From: Rhizobium sp. ACO-34A
Lineage (GTDB): Bacteria > Pseudomonadota > Alphaproteobacteria > Rhizobiales > Rhizobiaceae
Reading direction: 5' to 3'
DNA: 64,000 nt
NCBI GenBank assembly: GCA_002600635.1
Contig: CP021371.1
Coordinates: 3,909,001 to 3,973,000 of the forward strand
Notes under the pieces: generated by a model
What the model was told of the DNA's origin: nothing
What the model saw: the letters and a program-made list of their open reading frames with translations, nothing else
Database searches by the model: none
Shown: piece after piece, positions 9,083 to 17,492 of the stretch
Position numbering within the stretch: the stretch's first letter is position 1
How the letters are laid out: every line of letters starts with the position of its first letter
Program-made: the position numbers and the translations under genes

Positions 9083-9628
9083 TTAGGGTCTTCTCCCGCG
9101 GGGAGGAAGATCGTCCGTATCCTGTTGCAGGCGAGTGGTCACCGCGATCATCGCGTCCTCTACCAACCGATAGGCGGTACGAAGCGAAACGCCGAGATGG
9201 GCCGCAACGTCCTCGACGGAGTATCCGCCGAACCTGACCATCTCCAATGCAATGCGCTGTTTTTCCGGCAGGCTGGCGATCATGTCCATGGCGCGGCGCA
9301 TACCCTCGCAAAACAAAACGGATTCCTCCGGCGTCGGCATGGCCTGCGGCGCCGCCCAGTCCGGAGCATCCTGCGTGCTGCTCTGCTTCACTTCGAGCTT
9401 CCGCCTGCGATGCCGGTCGATGACCAGATTGCGGACGATGCGAAACAGATAGGACCTCGGCGGCAAGGCCGCCTCCCCGCGCGATGTCGCCGGGAGGAAC
9501 CGCAGGAAAGCTTCCTGCACGATATCCTCCGCGCCCTCACGCGTGCCGAGCAGGCGGCTCGCATAGTCGATCAGCACAGGGCGATGGGCCATGTACAGGC
9601 CGAAATGAAGATCGGGCCGTTCGTTCAT
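9083..9628 (-). CDS. hasI: ECF RNA polymerase sigma factor, FecI/HasI type
   Basis: A 181-residue sigma-70 family protein of the iron-starvation ECF group. Region 2 is visible as GAEDIVQEAFLRFL, followed by SYLFRIVRNLVIDRHRR. Region 4 is LPEKQRIALEMVRFGGYSVEDVAAHLGVSLRTAYRLVEDAM, with a clear helix-turn-helix. The frame is open to 9778, but ATG 9628 gives the normal family length; the added 50 residues would be low-complexity Gly/Arg-rich sequence without family similarity. It heads the hasS-hasR-hasA-hasD-hasE locus and should direct transcription of hasR and following genes on receptor signalling. Its own iron control cannot be assigned from sequence. Confidence 0.87.
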   Translation of the reverse strand: MNERPDLHFGLYMAHRPVLIDYASRLLGTREGAEDIVQEAFLRFLPATSRGEAALPPRSYLFRIVRNLVIDRHRRRKLEVKQSSTQDAPDWAAPQAMPTPEESVLFCEGMRRAMDMIASLPEKQRIALEMVRFGGYSVEDVAAHLGVSLRTAYRLVEDAMIAVTTRLQQDTDDLPPRGRRP

Positions 9629-9831
9629 CCGGCATTTTCCCAGACAGCACTCAAACTCGTCTTCCTGCCCAAACGCCGCCAGTGTACGCCGCTGATCACG
9701 AGAGCCCCCACTGACCAATCCTTCGAAATCCGAACCGCCGCCACGGCCGCCATCTCCGTCCTGCAAGGAACCGCGCACGCATGCTACCGGTCGTTTCCTG
9801 TCGACCGCGAACGAATAGGCGGCAGAAAATT

Positions 9832-9848
9832 GCTTGGCAATACCAAGC
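9832..9848. promoter_or_regulatory. Perfect 17-bp palindrome, possible operator
   Basis: GCTTGG, spacer CAATA, CCAAGC. It lies about 200 bp upstream of hasI and 268 bp past the end of the next gene, where an operator for the haem locus would be expected. It does not match the RirA pattern TGA-N9-TCA. The binding protein is unknown. Confidence 0.4.
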
Positions 9849-10032
9849 GTTTACAGGGGGTTCCGCCGCATTCCGCATGGCCGCAACAAAACTAGACTTA
9901 TTTTATCATATTTATCAATACATTCGCGCCAATGACAAGAGCGCCACGCCGGACGAACAGGCCCGCCACATTTTTTCGGCGCTATGTTCAACTTTCCGTG
10001 ATTCCAAGACGTGAACATCGCCACAAACGCAA

Positions 10033-10066
10033 AGCGCCATCCCGAACGTCGGACCGGGATGGCGCT
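10033..10066 (-). terminator. Rho-independent terminator-like hairpin
   Basis: An 11-bp inverted repeat (10033-10043 with 10056-10066), loop 12 nt, lies 50 bp past the stop of the minus-strand FAD oxidoreductase gene. On that strand it is followed by a T-rich stretch. Confidence 0.7.
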
Positions 10067-10116
10067 GCGAATATCGAGCCGGCTCTCAAAGAGCCGGGCA
10101 TTGCTCAGGCTATATG

Positions 10117-11244
10117 TCAGGAGGCCTTGGCGAACCGTTCCGGCCGGAAGGTGGCAAGCATCGGATGACGGGCGCCGGTTGCCATTTCATAGGCGACCAG
10201 TTCGCCGACGATCAGGCCGAGCGTCGCACCGCTATGGCTGAAGGCCACGAAGCAACCCGGAACACCCTGCAATTCTCCGAGCACCGGTTCTCCATCACCC
10301 GGGATAGGCTTCGGACCTGCTCCATAAGAGGCGACCTCCAGAACCGGATTGCCTTCCATCACCTTGGAGGCTTCGGTCAGCAATCCCTGCAATGTCTCGG
10401 GCTTCACGAAGAGCGACCCGTCCGCCTTCACTTCGACCTCCTCGGCTGCCCAGTCCGCATCGAGCGAAAAGGTGCCGTTCGGCGCGGGACGGACAGCGAT
10501 GCGAGGCGTATTGAGGACAGCACGCAGCGGATGATCGAGGGGCTTGGTCTGGATAAGCAGGGCAATCGGCGTGCCGTCGCCGATGGTCTCGCCGATATCG
10601 GACGCCATGCGCGGAACTGCCGGCCCTGTCGCGATCAGCAGGGCGTCTGCTTCGAACCGCTTGCCGGAAGCTGTCACGGCTCCGACCGCGCGACCGCCTT
10701 CCACCAGTGGCGACGCAGCACCCTGATCCGTGACCAGAACACCGCCGAGCGACGAGAATTCCTTGAGGAGATAATCGATCAGGATCGGCAGGTCGACCCA
10801 GCCCTCTCCGGGATTGAAGATTGCACCCTGCGGCGTGATCGCCCGGCTGTCGATGCCGGGGGTAACCTTGGCTATATCCGAGCCCTGAACATGCAGCGCG
10901 TCATAGGCCAACGATATCTCGTGGCGATAGGCGGCATCGATCTCGTTGCCGGCCCCGTCCGCGTCCCAGGTAAGACCGCCCTCGAAGCGCAGCCAGTCCA
11001 CACCGGGCAGCTTCGCCGACAGCGTACGGTAACGATCGACACCCGCCATGCGCAGGCGATGATATTCCTCCGAGCGCATGCGGGCCGAGTTAAGCCACGA
11101 AAGCGACCGTCCGGATGCTCCGTTGGCTGCAGGACCGTCGTTGATGATGGTCACCTTCACGCCCCGGCGGGCAAGCTGGGTTGCGGTGGAAACGCCGAAA
11201 ATTCCGGCGCCGATGATGACTGCTGAGGAAATCTTGTTGGTCAT
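10117..11244 (-). CDS. FAD-dependent amine/D-amino-acid oxidoreductase (DAO family)
   Basis: A 375-residue soluble flavoprotein. The N-terminal dinucleotide-binding motif VIIGAGIFGVSTA (GxGxxG at 12-17) is followed by the DAO-family pattern NGASGRSLSWLNS. The C-terminal GEPVLGELQGVPGCFVAFSHSGATLG is the second FAD-contact region typical of DadA/SolA/glycine-oxidase-like enzymes. It probably oxidises an amino acid or amine transported by the neighbouring importer: it is the distal gene of the minus-strand run importer, Gfo/Idh, oxidoreductase. It begins 46 bp after the Gfo/Idh gene stop. Substrate cannot be set; D-amino acid, opine-like or N-methyl amino acid are all possible. Confidence 0.8.
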   Translation of the reverse strand: MTNKISSAVIIGAGIFGVSTATQLARRGVKVTIINDGPAANGASGRSLSWLNSARMRSEEYHRLRMAGVDRYRTLSAKLPGVDWLRFEGGLTWDADGAGNEIDAAYRHEISLAYDALHVQGSDIAKVTPGIDSRAITPQGAIFNPGEGWVDLPILIDYLLKEFSSLGGVLVTDQGAASPLVEGGRAVGAVTASGKRFEADALLIATGPAVPRMASDIGETIGDGTPIALLIQTKPLDHPLRAVLNTPRIAVRPAPNGTFSLDADWAAEEVEVKADGSLFVKPETLQGLLTEASKVMEGNPVLEVASYGAGPKPIPGDGEPVLGELQGVPGCFVAFSHSGATLGLIVGELVAYEMATGARHPMLATFRPERFAKAS

Positions 11245-11290
11245 GGTCTTGTCTTCTCGTCTGACGGATCAAAAATGTCGTTGGATGTAA

Positions 11291-12298
11291 TCAGGGGGTT
11301 TCCCACAGCCCGGTGCGGGCCGAACGGAACAGCGCGTCGATCGCCTTCATGTTGGCGACGGCATCGTCGAGGCCCGTTTCCACCGGTTCGCCCGTAAGAA
11401 CAGCATGCGCGAAGGCATCCGCCTGAAGGCGGTACTGGTCGACAGGCTCGATCACGATTTCTTCCCGCCCGCCGCCGGTAAGATCCCGGCCGTCATCGAT
11501 GGCAATGACGGTCCCGGCATCCGCCGGCGCGTTGAACGGAATGGCGATCTCGATGCGCCCCTTCGTCCCGAGAATGGTGACCTTCTGGGTCAAAGCGAGC
11601 TGGGTTGAGCAGGTGAACGCGAGCTGCCGGCCTTCGGGAAACGCCAGCAGTCCGCTGGTCAGCCGGTCGGTGCCGAAACGGCTGTCCCGGTCCATCAGCG
11701 CGACGGCGCGCTGTGGCTCCGTGCCGAAAATGTAACGCGCGGTATTCACCGCATAGCAGCCGACATCATAGAGCCCGCCGCCGCCGATTTCGGCCTGGTT
11801 GCGCACATTCTGCGGATCGTCGAGGAAGTAGGAGAATATCGTCTGGATGACGTGAACCTCGCCGATCCGGCCTTCGTTCACCAGCGCCCGAACCCTCTGC
11901 CATTGCGGGTGATGGCGAACCATGAAGGCCTCCGCCACCAGCAGGCCCGACGCCTTCTGCGCATCGAGAAGCGAGAGCGCCCCATCCGCCGACAGGGCGA
12001 CCGGCTTCTCGCAGAGCACGGGCTTGCCCGCCTTCAGGGCCGCAACGGTCATCGGCACATGCAGATGATTGGGCAAGGGATTGTAGATGGCGTCGATCTC
12101 GGGATCGGCGAGCAGTTCCTCATAGCTGCCATGGACCCTGGGAATGCCGAATTTCGCCGCAACATCCGCGGCCTTTTCCGGCGAACGGGAGGCAATGGCC
12201 TGCACCCTTCCGAGCCGACTTGTCTGGATGGCGGGGATGACGGCCTTGACCGCGATGCCTGCGGCACCCAGCACCCCCCATCTTATCGTCTGTGTCAC
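11291..12298 (-). CDS. Gfo/Idh/MocA-family NAD(P)-dependent oxidoreductase
   Basis: A 335-residue protein with an N-terminal Rossmann fold (IRWGVLGAAGIA), then AIYNPLPNHLHVPMTVAALKAGKPVLCEKPVAL, the family's hallmark in which the EKP lysine is catalytic. The C-terminal half has GGGGLYDVGCYAVN, also typical. The frame is open to 12319, but GTG 12298 is preferred because AGAAGG lies 6 nt before it. It is in the same direction as the amino-acid importer upstream and the FAD oxidoreductase downstream, which suggests a catabolic operon for an unusual amino or sugar-amino compound. Substrate unknown. Confidence 0.85.
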   Translation of the reverse strand: MTQTIRWGVLGAAGIAVKAVIPAIQTSRLGRVQAIASRSPEKAADVAAKFGIPRVHGSYEELLADPEIDAIYNPLPNHLHVPMTVAALKAGKPVLCEKPVALSADGALSLLDAQKASGLLVAEAFMVRHHPQWQRVRALVNEGRIGEVHVIQTIFSYFLDDPQNVRNQAEIGGGGLYDVGCYAVNTARYIFGTEPQRAVALMDRDSRFGTDRLTSGLLAFPEGRQLAFTCSTQLALTQKVTILGTKGRIEIAIPFNAPADAGTVIAIDDGRDLTGGGREEIVIEPVDQYRLQADAFAHAVLTGEPVETGLDDAVANMKAIDALFRSARTGLWETP

Positions 12299-12357
12299 TC
12301 TGCACCTTCTTTCATGCAATTTTTCATGCGATCACGGGCCGTCATGCGGCCCCGGGA

Positions 12358-13875
12358 TCAGAGCACTTCCGCCAGGAAGCGCTGCAGACGCGGGCTTTGC
12401 GGGCTGTCGAAGATCGCTTCCGGCGTTCCCGCCTCCACGACGCGGCCCTCGTCCATGAACACCACCTGATCGGCCACGCGCCGGGCGAAGCCCATCTCAT
12501 GCGTGACCACCACCATGGTCATGCCGCGCTGGCCGAGATCGGCCATCAGGTTGAGGACACCCTTCACCAGTTCGGGGTCGAGCGCGCTCGTCACCTCGTC
12601 GAAAAGGATGACCTCGGGTTCCATGGCGAGCGCACGGGCAATGGCGACGCGCTGCTGCTGACCACCGGACAGGCCGCTGGGACGATGATGCTGGCGGCTA
12701 GCCAGTCCGACATCGGCCAGCCGTGCCTTGGCGATGCGCTCGGCTTCTTCCTTCGGCATGCCCTTGATCTTGGTGAGCGACAGCATGACGTTCTCGAGCG
12801 CCGTATGGTCCGGGAAGAGATTGAAATGCTGGAACACCATGCCGACCCGGCGGCGAAGCTTTTCCGGCTTCATGGCAAGAATGCTCTCGCCATCCAGCAA
12901 CACGTCGCCGGCCTTCGGCTCGACCAGACGGTTGAGGCAGCGCAGCAGCGTCGACTTGCCCGAACCGGAGGGGCCGATGATACAGGTGACGGAGCCCCGG
13001 CGCACAGAAAGGTCGACGCCCTTCAGCACATCCAGCTCGCCATAGGCCATGCCGAGGTTTTTCACATCGAGACTGCCGCCCTTGAAGCCCGTTCCCGACT
13101 TCGGGTCGGCGCGTTTTGCACCATCGAGTTCATCGACCTCTTCGAGACCGCTTGAGACGCTCGACGGCTTCTGCTTTCCGAGCCTCAGGCGCGTGTCGAT
13201 CGTGTTGACGACATGGGTCAGAGGCACGGTGATGATGAGATAGGAAATACCCGCGAGCAGAAGCGGCGAAAGATTGCCTGTGACGACGGCGTGGTCCTGC
13301 CCGACGCGGAAGATTTCGCGCTCGGAGGCCAGGAGGCCGAGAAAATAGACAAGGCTCGAATCCTTGACGTTGCCGATGAACTGGTTGACCAGCGCCGGCA
13401 GCACCCGCCGCACCCCCTGGGGCACGACGATCAGCTTCATGCCCTGGCCATAGCTCATGCTCAGCGCGCGGCAGGCTTCCATCTGGCCGCGGTCGACGCT
13501 CTGGATGCCCGAACGGAAGATCTCGCCGATATAGGCACCCGCAATCAGGCTGAGCGCCATGATCCCCAGCGGATAGGGCGACGGCCCGAACAGTTCGCGA
13601 CCGATGCGGGCAAATCCCTGACCGATCAAAAGGATCGTGACGATTGCCGGGAGGCCCCGGAAGATATCGGTATAGACGCGCGCCGGAATGCGCAGCCACG
13701 GCGAGCGGGAAATGCCCATGATCGCCAGCACCATACCGATGATCACGCCGAAGACGGTGGAGGCCGCAGCGAGGATCAGGGTATTTTTCAGGCCGACCGC
13801 GATCATGGTCGGCAGCACCTCGGCCATCGCGTTCCAGTCGAGGAAACTGCGACGCAGATTTTCAAGCCAGTTCAT
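12358..13875 (-). CDS. Amino-acid ABC transporter, fused permease and ATP-binding protein
   Basis: A 505-residue fusion. Residues 1-230 are a HisM/GlnP-type permease with about five helices and the coupling segment [21 protein letters not shown] linker of about 35 residues follows. Residues 270-505 are a HisP/GlnQ-type ATPase with GPSGSGKST, signature LSGGQQQR, Walker [14 protein letters not shown] and switch histidine VVVTHEM. Most polar amino-acid importers have these as separate proteins, so one polypeptide dimer here would supply both membrane and ATPase subunits. ATG 13875 is preceded by AGGAAGAG. It follows the binding-protein gene after a 54-bp gap with a GC-rich hairpin. Confidence 0.9.
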   Translation of the reverse strand: MNWLENLRRSFLDWNAMAEVLPTMIAVGLKNTLILAAASTVFGVIIGMVLAIMGISRSPWLRIPARVYTDIFRGLPAIVTILLIGQGFARIGRELFGPSPYPLGIMALSLIAGAYIGEIFRSGIQSVDRGQMEACRALSMSYGQGMKLIVVPQGVRRVLPALVNQFIGNVKDSSLVYFLGLLASEREIFRVGQDHAVVTGNLSPLLLAGISYLIITVPLTHVVNTIDTRLRLGKQKPSSVSSGLEEVDELDGAKRADPKSGTGFKGGSLDVKNLGMAYGELDVLKGVDLSVRRGSVTCIIGPSGSGKSTLLRCLNRLVEPKAGDVLLDGESILAMKPEKLRRRVGMVFQHFNLFPDHTALENVMLSLTKIKGMPKEEAERIAKARLADVGLASRQHHRPSGLSGGQQQRVAIARALAMEPEVILFDEVTSALDPELVKGVLNLMADLGQRGMTMVVVTHEMGFARRVADQVVFMDEGRVVEAGTPEAIFDSPQSPRLQRFLAEVL

Positions 13876-13897
13876 CAAGCTCTTCCTTGAAATGCGG

Positions 13898-13921
13898 GGC
13901 CCGGCAGCAAGCCGCCGGGCC
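13898..13921 (-). terminator. GC-rich hairpin between binding-protein and permease genes
   Basis: GGCCCGGC (13898-13905) pairs with GCCGGGCC (13914-13921) with an 8-nt loop. It lies 8 nt after the substrate-binding gene on the minus strand. No T-run follows, so it more likely protects the upstream mRNA or partly terminates, giving more binding protein than permease. Confidence 0.5.
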
Positions 13922-13929
13922 GAACGGGA

Positions 13930-14763
13930 TCACTTGGGAAGATATTCAGCCGGCATCGGCGAGCCGGGGAACCATTTCTCGTAAAGGGTCTTCCAGGTGC
14001 CATCCTGCATGGCTTCGTGCAGCCCCTTGTTCAGGGCTTCACGGAAGGCGTCGTTGCCCTTGCGGATCACGAAACCGGCCGGAGCGTCGAAGCTCGGAAT
14101 GTTGACGGTGACCTTCAGATCCGTGTACCGGGCGGTATAGTCCTTGGCTGCCTCGTAATCGAGGAAGTGAGCGTCGATGGTGCCATTGTTGAGAGCGACG
14201 ACAGCAGAGTTGTTATCGGGGAACTTGACCAGATCGGCGCCGGTGAAGTTCTTCTGGGCATAGATTTCCTGCAACGTGCCCTGAACGACGCCGAGGCGCT
14301 TGCCTTTCAGCCCTTCCGCGTCAGTGATCTTCGCATCCGGCGTCAGCACCGAGAGATAGCCGGCCAGATAACCGTCGGAAAAGTCGATGGTCTGCTTGCG
14401 CTTCTCGGTCGTGCCGATCGCGGCAACCGCAACGTCGAAACGGCCGTTCGCGACGGAAGGCATCAATGCCGAGAATTCCTGACCGGTGAATACGACCTGA
14501 TCCTTCTTGTAGCCGATACGCTCGGCGACGTTCAGGAACAGTTCGATGTCGAAGCCGGTAAAGTTGCCGTCAGCGGTAGTGAACGTATAGGGCTTGGCAT
14601 CGCCCATCGTGCCGACGCTGATGATCTTCGGATCGATCAGGCCATAGGGATTGTCCTCCGCGAGTGCCGTCGCGGCCGTGACGCCGGTGAAGGATAGAGC
14701 CAGCGCGAGCATGGCAGCGCGCATCCGGCCTATCGGAGAAGATGTATTTTCGAAAAATTTCAT
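13930..14763 (-). CDS. Amino-acid ABC transporter periplasmic substrate-binding protein
   Basis: A 277-residue binding protein of family 3 (SBP_bac_3). A signal peptide is visible at about 1-34 ([20 protein letters not shown]). The mature part has [47 protein letters not shown] and the late [18 protein letters not shown], all typical of polar amino-acid binders. ATG 14763 was chosen for signal-peptide fit and GGAG 9 nt upstream; the frame stays open to 14868. It is the first gene of the importer and lies next to twin LacI-type operators, so it is probably induced by its substrate. Confidence 0.88.
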   Translation of the reverse strand: MKFFENTSSPIGRMRAAMLALALSFTGVTAATALAEDNPYGLIDPKIISVGTMGDAKPYTFTTADGNFTGFDIELFLNVAERIGYKKDQVVFTGQEFSALMPSVANGRFDVAVAAIGTTEKRKQTIDFSDGYLAGYLSVLTPDAKITDAEGLKGKRLGVVQGTLQEIYAQKNFTGADLVKFPDNNSAVVALNNGTIDAHFLDYEAAKDYTARYTDLKVTVNIPSFDAPAGFVIRKGNDAFREALNKGLHEAMQDGTWKTLYEKWFPGSPMPAEYLPK

Positions 14764-14893
14764 GTGCTTGTTCTCCTGCTCTGGTGGTCTCGTCTGCGAC
14801 GTTTTTGGGCGCAAGGGTCCCATCCGGACGGTGACCGAGGCCAGCCGTCCGGCCCATGCTCGTCGCATATGCCGGGGATTCCGTTTTGATTAT

Positions 14894-14905
14894 GAGACCG
14901 GTCTC
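14894..14905. promoter_or_regulatory. LacI-type operator, copy 1
   Basis: A perfect 12-bp palindrome GAGACCGGTCTC with the central CG step typical of LacI-family sites. An identical 12-mer lies 22 bp away, centre to centre, in the gap between the divergent importer and LacI-regulator genes. Confidence 0.75.
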
Positions 14906-14914
14906 TTTTTAATT

Positions 14915-14928
14915 TGAGACCGGTCTCA
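14915..14928. promoter_or_regulatory. LacI-type operator, copy 2
   Basis: A perfect 14-bp palindrome TGAGACCGGTCTCA. With copy 1 it puts two regulator dimers on the same DNA face, about two helical turns apart. It probably controls both divergent promoters; the regulator is the gene starting at 14994. Confidence 0.75.
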
Positions 14929-14993
14929 TCCAGTTTTGACAATTGTTATATTCGCATTTGCCAGTCGTCAATATCTCTTGTAAGGCTAATGTC

Positions 14994-16073
14994 ATGGAAC
15001 AGAGTCCGGCCAGATCTTCCTCCGTTACGGTCGCCGATGTCGCTCGCGAGGCGGGCGTTTCGAAGGCAACCGCGGCGCGTGTTTTGGGAGGTTACGGCAC
15101 CGTCAGCGCCAAGGTCCGCGAGGCGGTGAAGGCCGCAGCCACCGCCCTCGACTATCGCCCCAACGAACTCGCCCGCAGCATGACCACCGGACGCTCGGGA
15201 ACCATCGGCGTCGTTGTCGGCGATATCGAAAACCCGTTCTTCAGCCTCGCCGTGCGCGGTATCACCGATGTCGCCCGTCTAGCAGGCTTCAACGTCATCC
15301 TGTCCAATTCAGGAGAGGACGTCGCCGCGGAGAAGGCCGCGATCCGCACGCTGGTCGCCAAGCGCGTCGATGGCATCATAGTCTCTCCGGCAAAGGAAGG
15401 CGATGTCGAACATCTGAAGGACATCGAACGCTCCGGCCGCCCGCTTGCCCTGCTGGATCGCTCAGCCCCTTCGCTGAACGTCGACACCGTTATTGCGGAC
15501 GATATGCAGGCGGCGGAAGGCATAACCAGACTGCTGATCGGGCGCGGGCATCGCCGCATCGCCTACATCACCGCCTGCGACACCCCGGACCACGTCTTTC
15601 ATTCGCTGGACGACATTTACACCGACTCCGTACGGCGGCGCATCGAGGGGCATCTCAGCGCCTGTCGCGAGGCGTCGCTGACCGGCATGGAGGAATGGGT
15701 GCGTGTCGGAGCCAACAGCCCCGAGGCAACACGCCGGATCGTTCTGAACACGCTGCAATCACCGGAACGGCCAAGCGCCATCATCGCCTCCGACAGCGTG
15801 ATCGGCCTTGAAGTATTCAAGGTCGCGCGCGAACTGGGCCTCACCCTGCCGGACGACCTTTCACTGGTGTCCTTCCATGACGCCGACTGGACGTCCGTCA
15901 CTTCGCCGCCGGTGACCGTGGTGCAGCAGCCCGTCTACCAGCTCGGAGAAGCCGCGGCGAAGCTGCTGGTGGAACGGCTGAACGGAGAAGTTGGCGAAGG
16001 CCGCAGGGTCGTGCTGCAGACACGGCTCATCGAACGCGCATCCGTCGGCGCGGCCCCCTCATCCGGTTCGTAA
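14994..16073 (+). CDS. LacI-family transcriptional regulator
   Basis: A 359-residue repressor. The N-terminal helix-turn-helix is VTVADVAREAGVSKATAARV, followed by the hinge-region pattern LDYRPNELARSM. Residues 75-345 form a periplasmic-binding-protein-like effector domain (TIGVVVGDIENPFFSLAVRGI, LLDRSAP, AYITA, RPSAIIASDSVIGLEV). ATG 14994 was preferred over an upstream in-frame start at 14943 because AAGG lies 7 nt before it and the product starts near the helix-turn-helix. It is divergent from the amino-acid importer, with two identical palindromes between them. LacI regulators usually sense sugars, so the ligand may be a sugar-amino compound. Confidence 0.9.
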   Translation: MEQSPARSSSVTVADVAREAGVSKATAARVLGGYGTVSAKVREAVKAAATALDYRPNELARSMTTGRSGTIGVVVGDIENPFFSLAVRGITDVARLAGFNVILSNSGEDVAAEKAAIRTLVAKRVDGIIVSPAKEGDVEHLKDIERSGRPLALLDRSAPSLNVDTVIADDMQAAEGITRLLIGRGHRRIAYITACDTPDHVFHSLDDIYTDSVRRRIEGHLSACREASLTGMEEWVRVGANSPEATRRIVLNTLQSPERPSAIIASDSVIGLEVFKVARELGLTLPDDLSLVSFHDADWTSVTSPPVTVVQQPVYQLGEAAAKLLVERLNGEVGEGRRVVLQTRLIERASVGAAPSSGS

Positions 16074-16121
16074 CGAAAAATCCGGCCCGGCGGGAGAAAG
16101 CCGCATTCCGATCTATACTTA

Positions 16122-17492
16122 CTATCGCGCGAGCGGCAGAACCACATGGAATTCGGCACCGCCCGCCTCGTTGTTACGGACGGTGATCTCGCCGTTATAA
16201 TCCTGCACGATGGTGAACGTGATCCAGAGCCCAAGGCCCGTTCCCTCTCCGACATCTTTGGTGGTGAAGAAGGGCTCGAAAACCTTGTTCATCTCGGTTT
16301 CCGCAATACCCGGACCGTTGTCGCTGACCACGATCTCGACGGCATCCCCGCGCTGCCTTGTGGAGATGTCCACCCGCCCGTTCTGCCGGTCGGCAACGGC
16401 ATCCAGCGCATTGGCGATCAGGTTGACCAGAACCTGATGGATTTGCCCCTCATGCGCATCGACGAAGAGGCTGGCATCACTGTCGATCGAGACTTCCACC
16501 ATCGCATTCTTGGCGCGCACGGCAAGATGCGCGGAGTTCCGCAACACCCGGTCGAGATCGACGGCATGGCGCTCGCCCGTCTCGCTGAACGAGAGACGCC
16601 TGAGATTCTTGACGATCTCGCTCACCCGGTCGGCGCCCTCCAGAGTGCCTTCGAGAAGCGGCGCGATGTCGGAGAGAATGCTGTCGATCTTGAGACCACG
16701 CCTGAGGTCCGCGATCTCATCGTCTCCGGCATCCTGATGCACTGCATCGAGATAGGAGACGAGGTTCTTGCGATAACGGTCGAGCGTGTAGATGTTGGCG
16801 TAGACGAAGCTGATCGGGTTGTTGAGCTCATGAGCAACCCCGGCGACGAGCCGGCCGAGACTCGCCATCTTCTCCTGCTCGATGAGCTTGCGTTGCGCCG
16901 TCTGCAATTCGAGATGCGCCTGATGCAGCGCCTGATAGGCCTGCCTGAGTTCACTGATCGGCCGCCCGGTCAGCACCGCGCCAAGACGCCGTCGCCGGCC
17001 GTCGAAAAGGGCGGCGCAACGCATGGCAAGGCACTCTTCACGATCCGCAGCCGCCCTGAAATGCAGGTCACCTTCCAGAACGCGGCCTTCCTGCCCCGCA
17101 CTCATCAGCCGTTCGGCTTCCTTGCGATCTGTCTCGATCACGTAATCGAAGATGCGGGTGCCGATCACCTTCGCCTCTTCCATGCCGACCAGAGTGAGAA
17201 ATGCGGGATTGACCTTGTGGATCACGCCATCGCGACCGCAGGCAATGAGAATATCGGAAACGGAGGCAACGACACTCGAGATGAAGGTCTGCGCCTCCTC
17301 GAGTTCGGCATTCTTGCGCTCGAGATCAGTCTCGTTGCGCAGGAGTTCCGAATAGACTTCCTCCATGCGGTGAATGACGTCCACCCACATGGCTTCGCCT
17401 GAGCCATCAAGCGCAAAGACGCTGGGCAGCGAGACTTTTCCGGCGAGGTCTTCGCCGGCGGAACGGTCCGTCTTGTCAATCACTTTCGTCAT
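16122..17492 (-). CDS. hupT: Hydrogenase-linked sensor histidine kinase HupT
   Basis: A 456-residue soluble kinase, the length of Rhodobacter HupT. A PAS domain lies at about 68-175 (SVSDILIACGRDGVIHKVNPAF). The phosphoacceptor region GVAHELNNPISFVYANIY places the histidine at 221. The catalytic domain has N-box NLIANALDAV, DNGPGIAE and EGTGLGLWI. No membrane helix is present, as expected for a kinase that binds the soluble HupUV sensor. In the known system, HupT autophosphorylates without H2 and passes phosphate to HupR/HoxA, holding hydrogenase genes off. It overlaps the hupR stop by 17 nt and is the last gene of the hydrogenase cluster. Confidence 0.9.
   Translation of the reverse strand: MTKVIDKTDRSAGEDLAGKVSLPSVFALDGSGEAMWVDVIHRMEEVYSELLRNETDLERKNAELEEAQTFISSVVASVSDILIACGRDGVIHKVNPAFLTLVGMEEAKVIGTRIFDYVIETDRKEAERLMSAGQEGRVLEGDLHFRAAADREECLAMRCAALFDGRRRRLGAVLTGRPISELRQAYQALHQAHLELQTAQRKLIEQEKMASLGRLVAGVAHELNNPISFVYANIYTLDRYRKNLVSYLDAVHQDAGDDEIADLRRGLKIDSILSDIAPLLEGTLEGADRVSEIVKNLRRLSFSETGERHAVDLDRVLRNSAHLAVRAKNAMVEVSIDSDASLFVDAHEGQIHQVLVNLIANALDAVADRQNGRVDISTRQRGDAVEIVVSDNGPGIAETEMNKVFEPFFTTKDVGEGTGLGLWITFTIVQDYNGEITVRNNEAGGAEFHVVLPLAR

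Larger units (their letters stand above)
9629..10116. other. Intergenic region upstream of hasI
   Basis: This 488-bp stretch holds no convincing gene. It contains a 17-bp palindrome at 9832-9848, an AT-rich segment at about 9891-9930 that could hold the hasI promoter, and the terminator at 10033-10066 of the minus-strand oxidoreductase gene to the right. No iron-regulator box could be named with confidence. Confidence 0.6.

Noticed and set aside
9629..9778. A 50-residue N-terminal extension of the hasI sigma factor
   Set aside because: It is Gly/Arg-rich, has no sigma similarity and would make the protein too long for the FecI family.
9891..9930. A Fur, Irr or RirA box before hasI
   Set aside because: The stretch is AT-rich and plausible for a promoter, but no sequence there matches a known iron-box pattern well enough to name.
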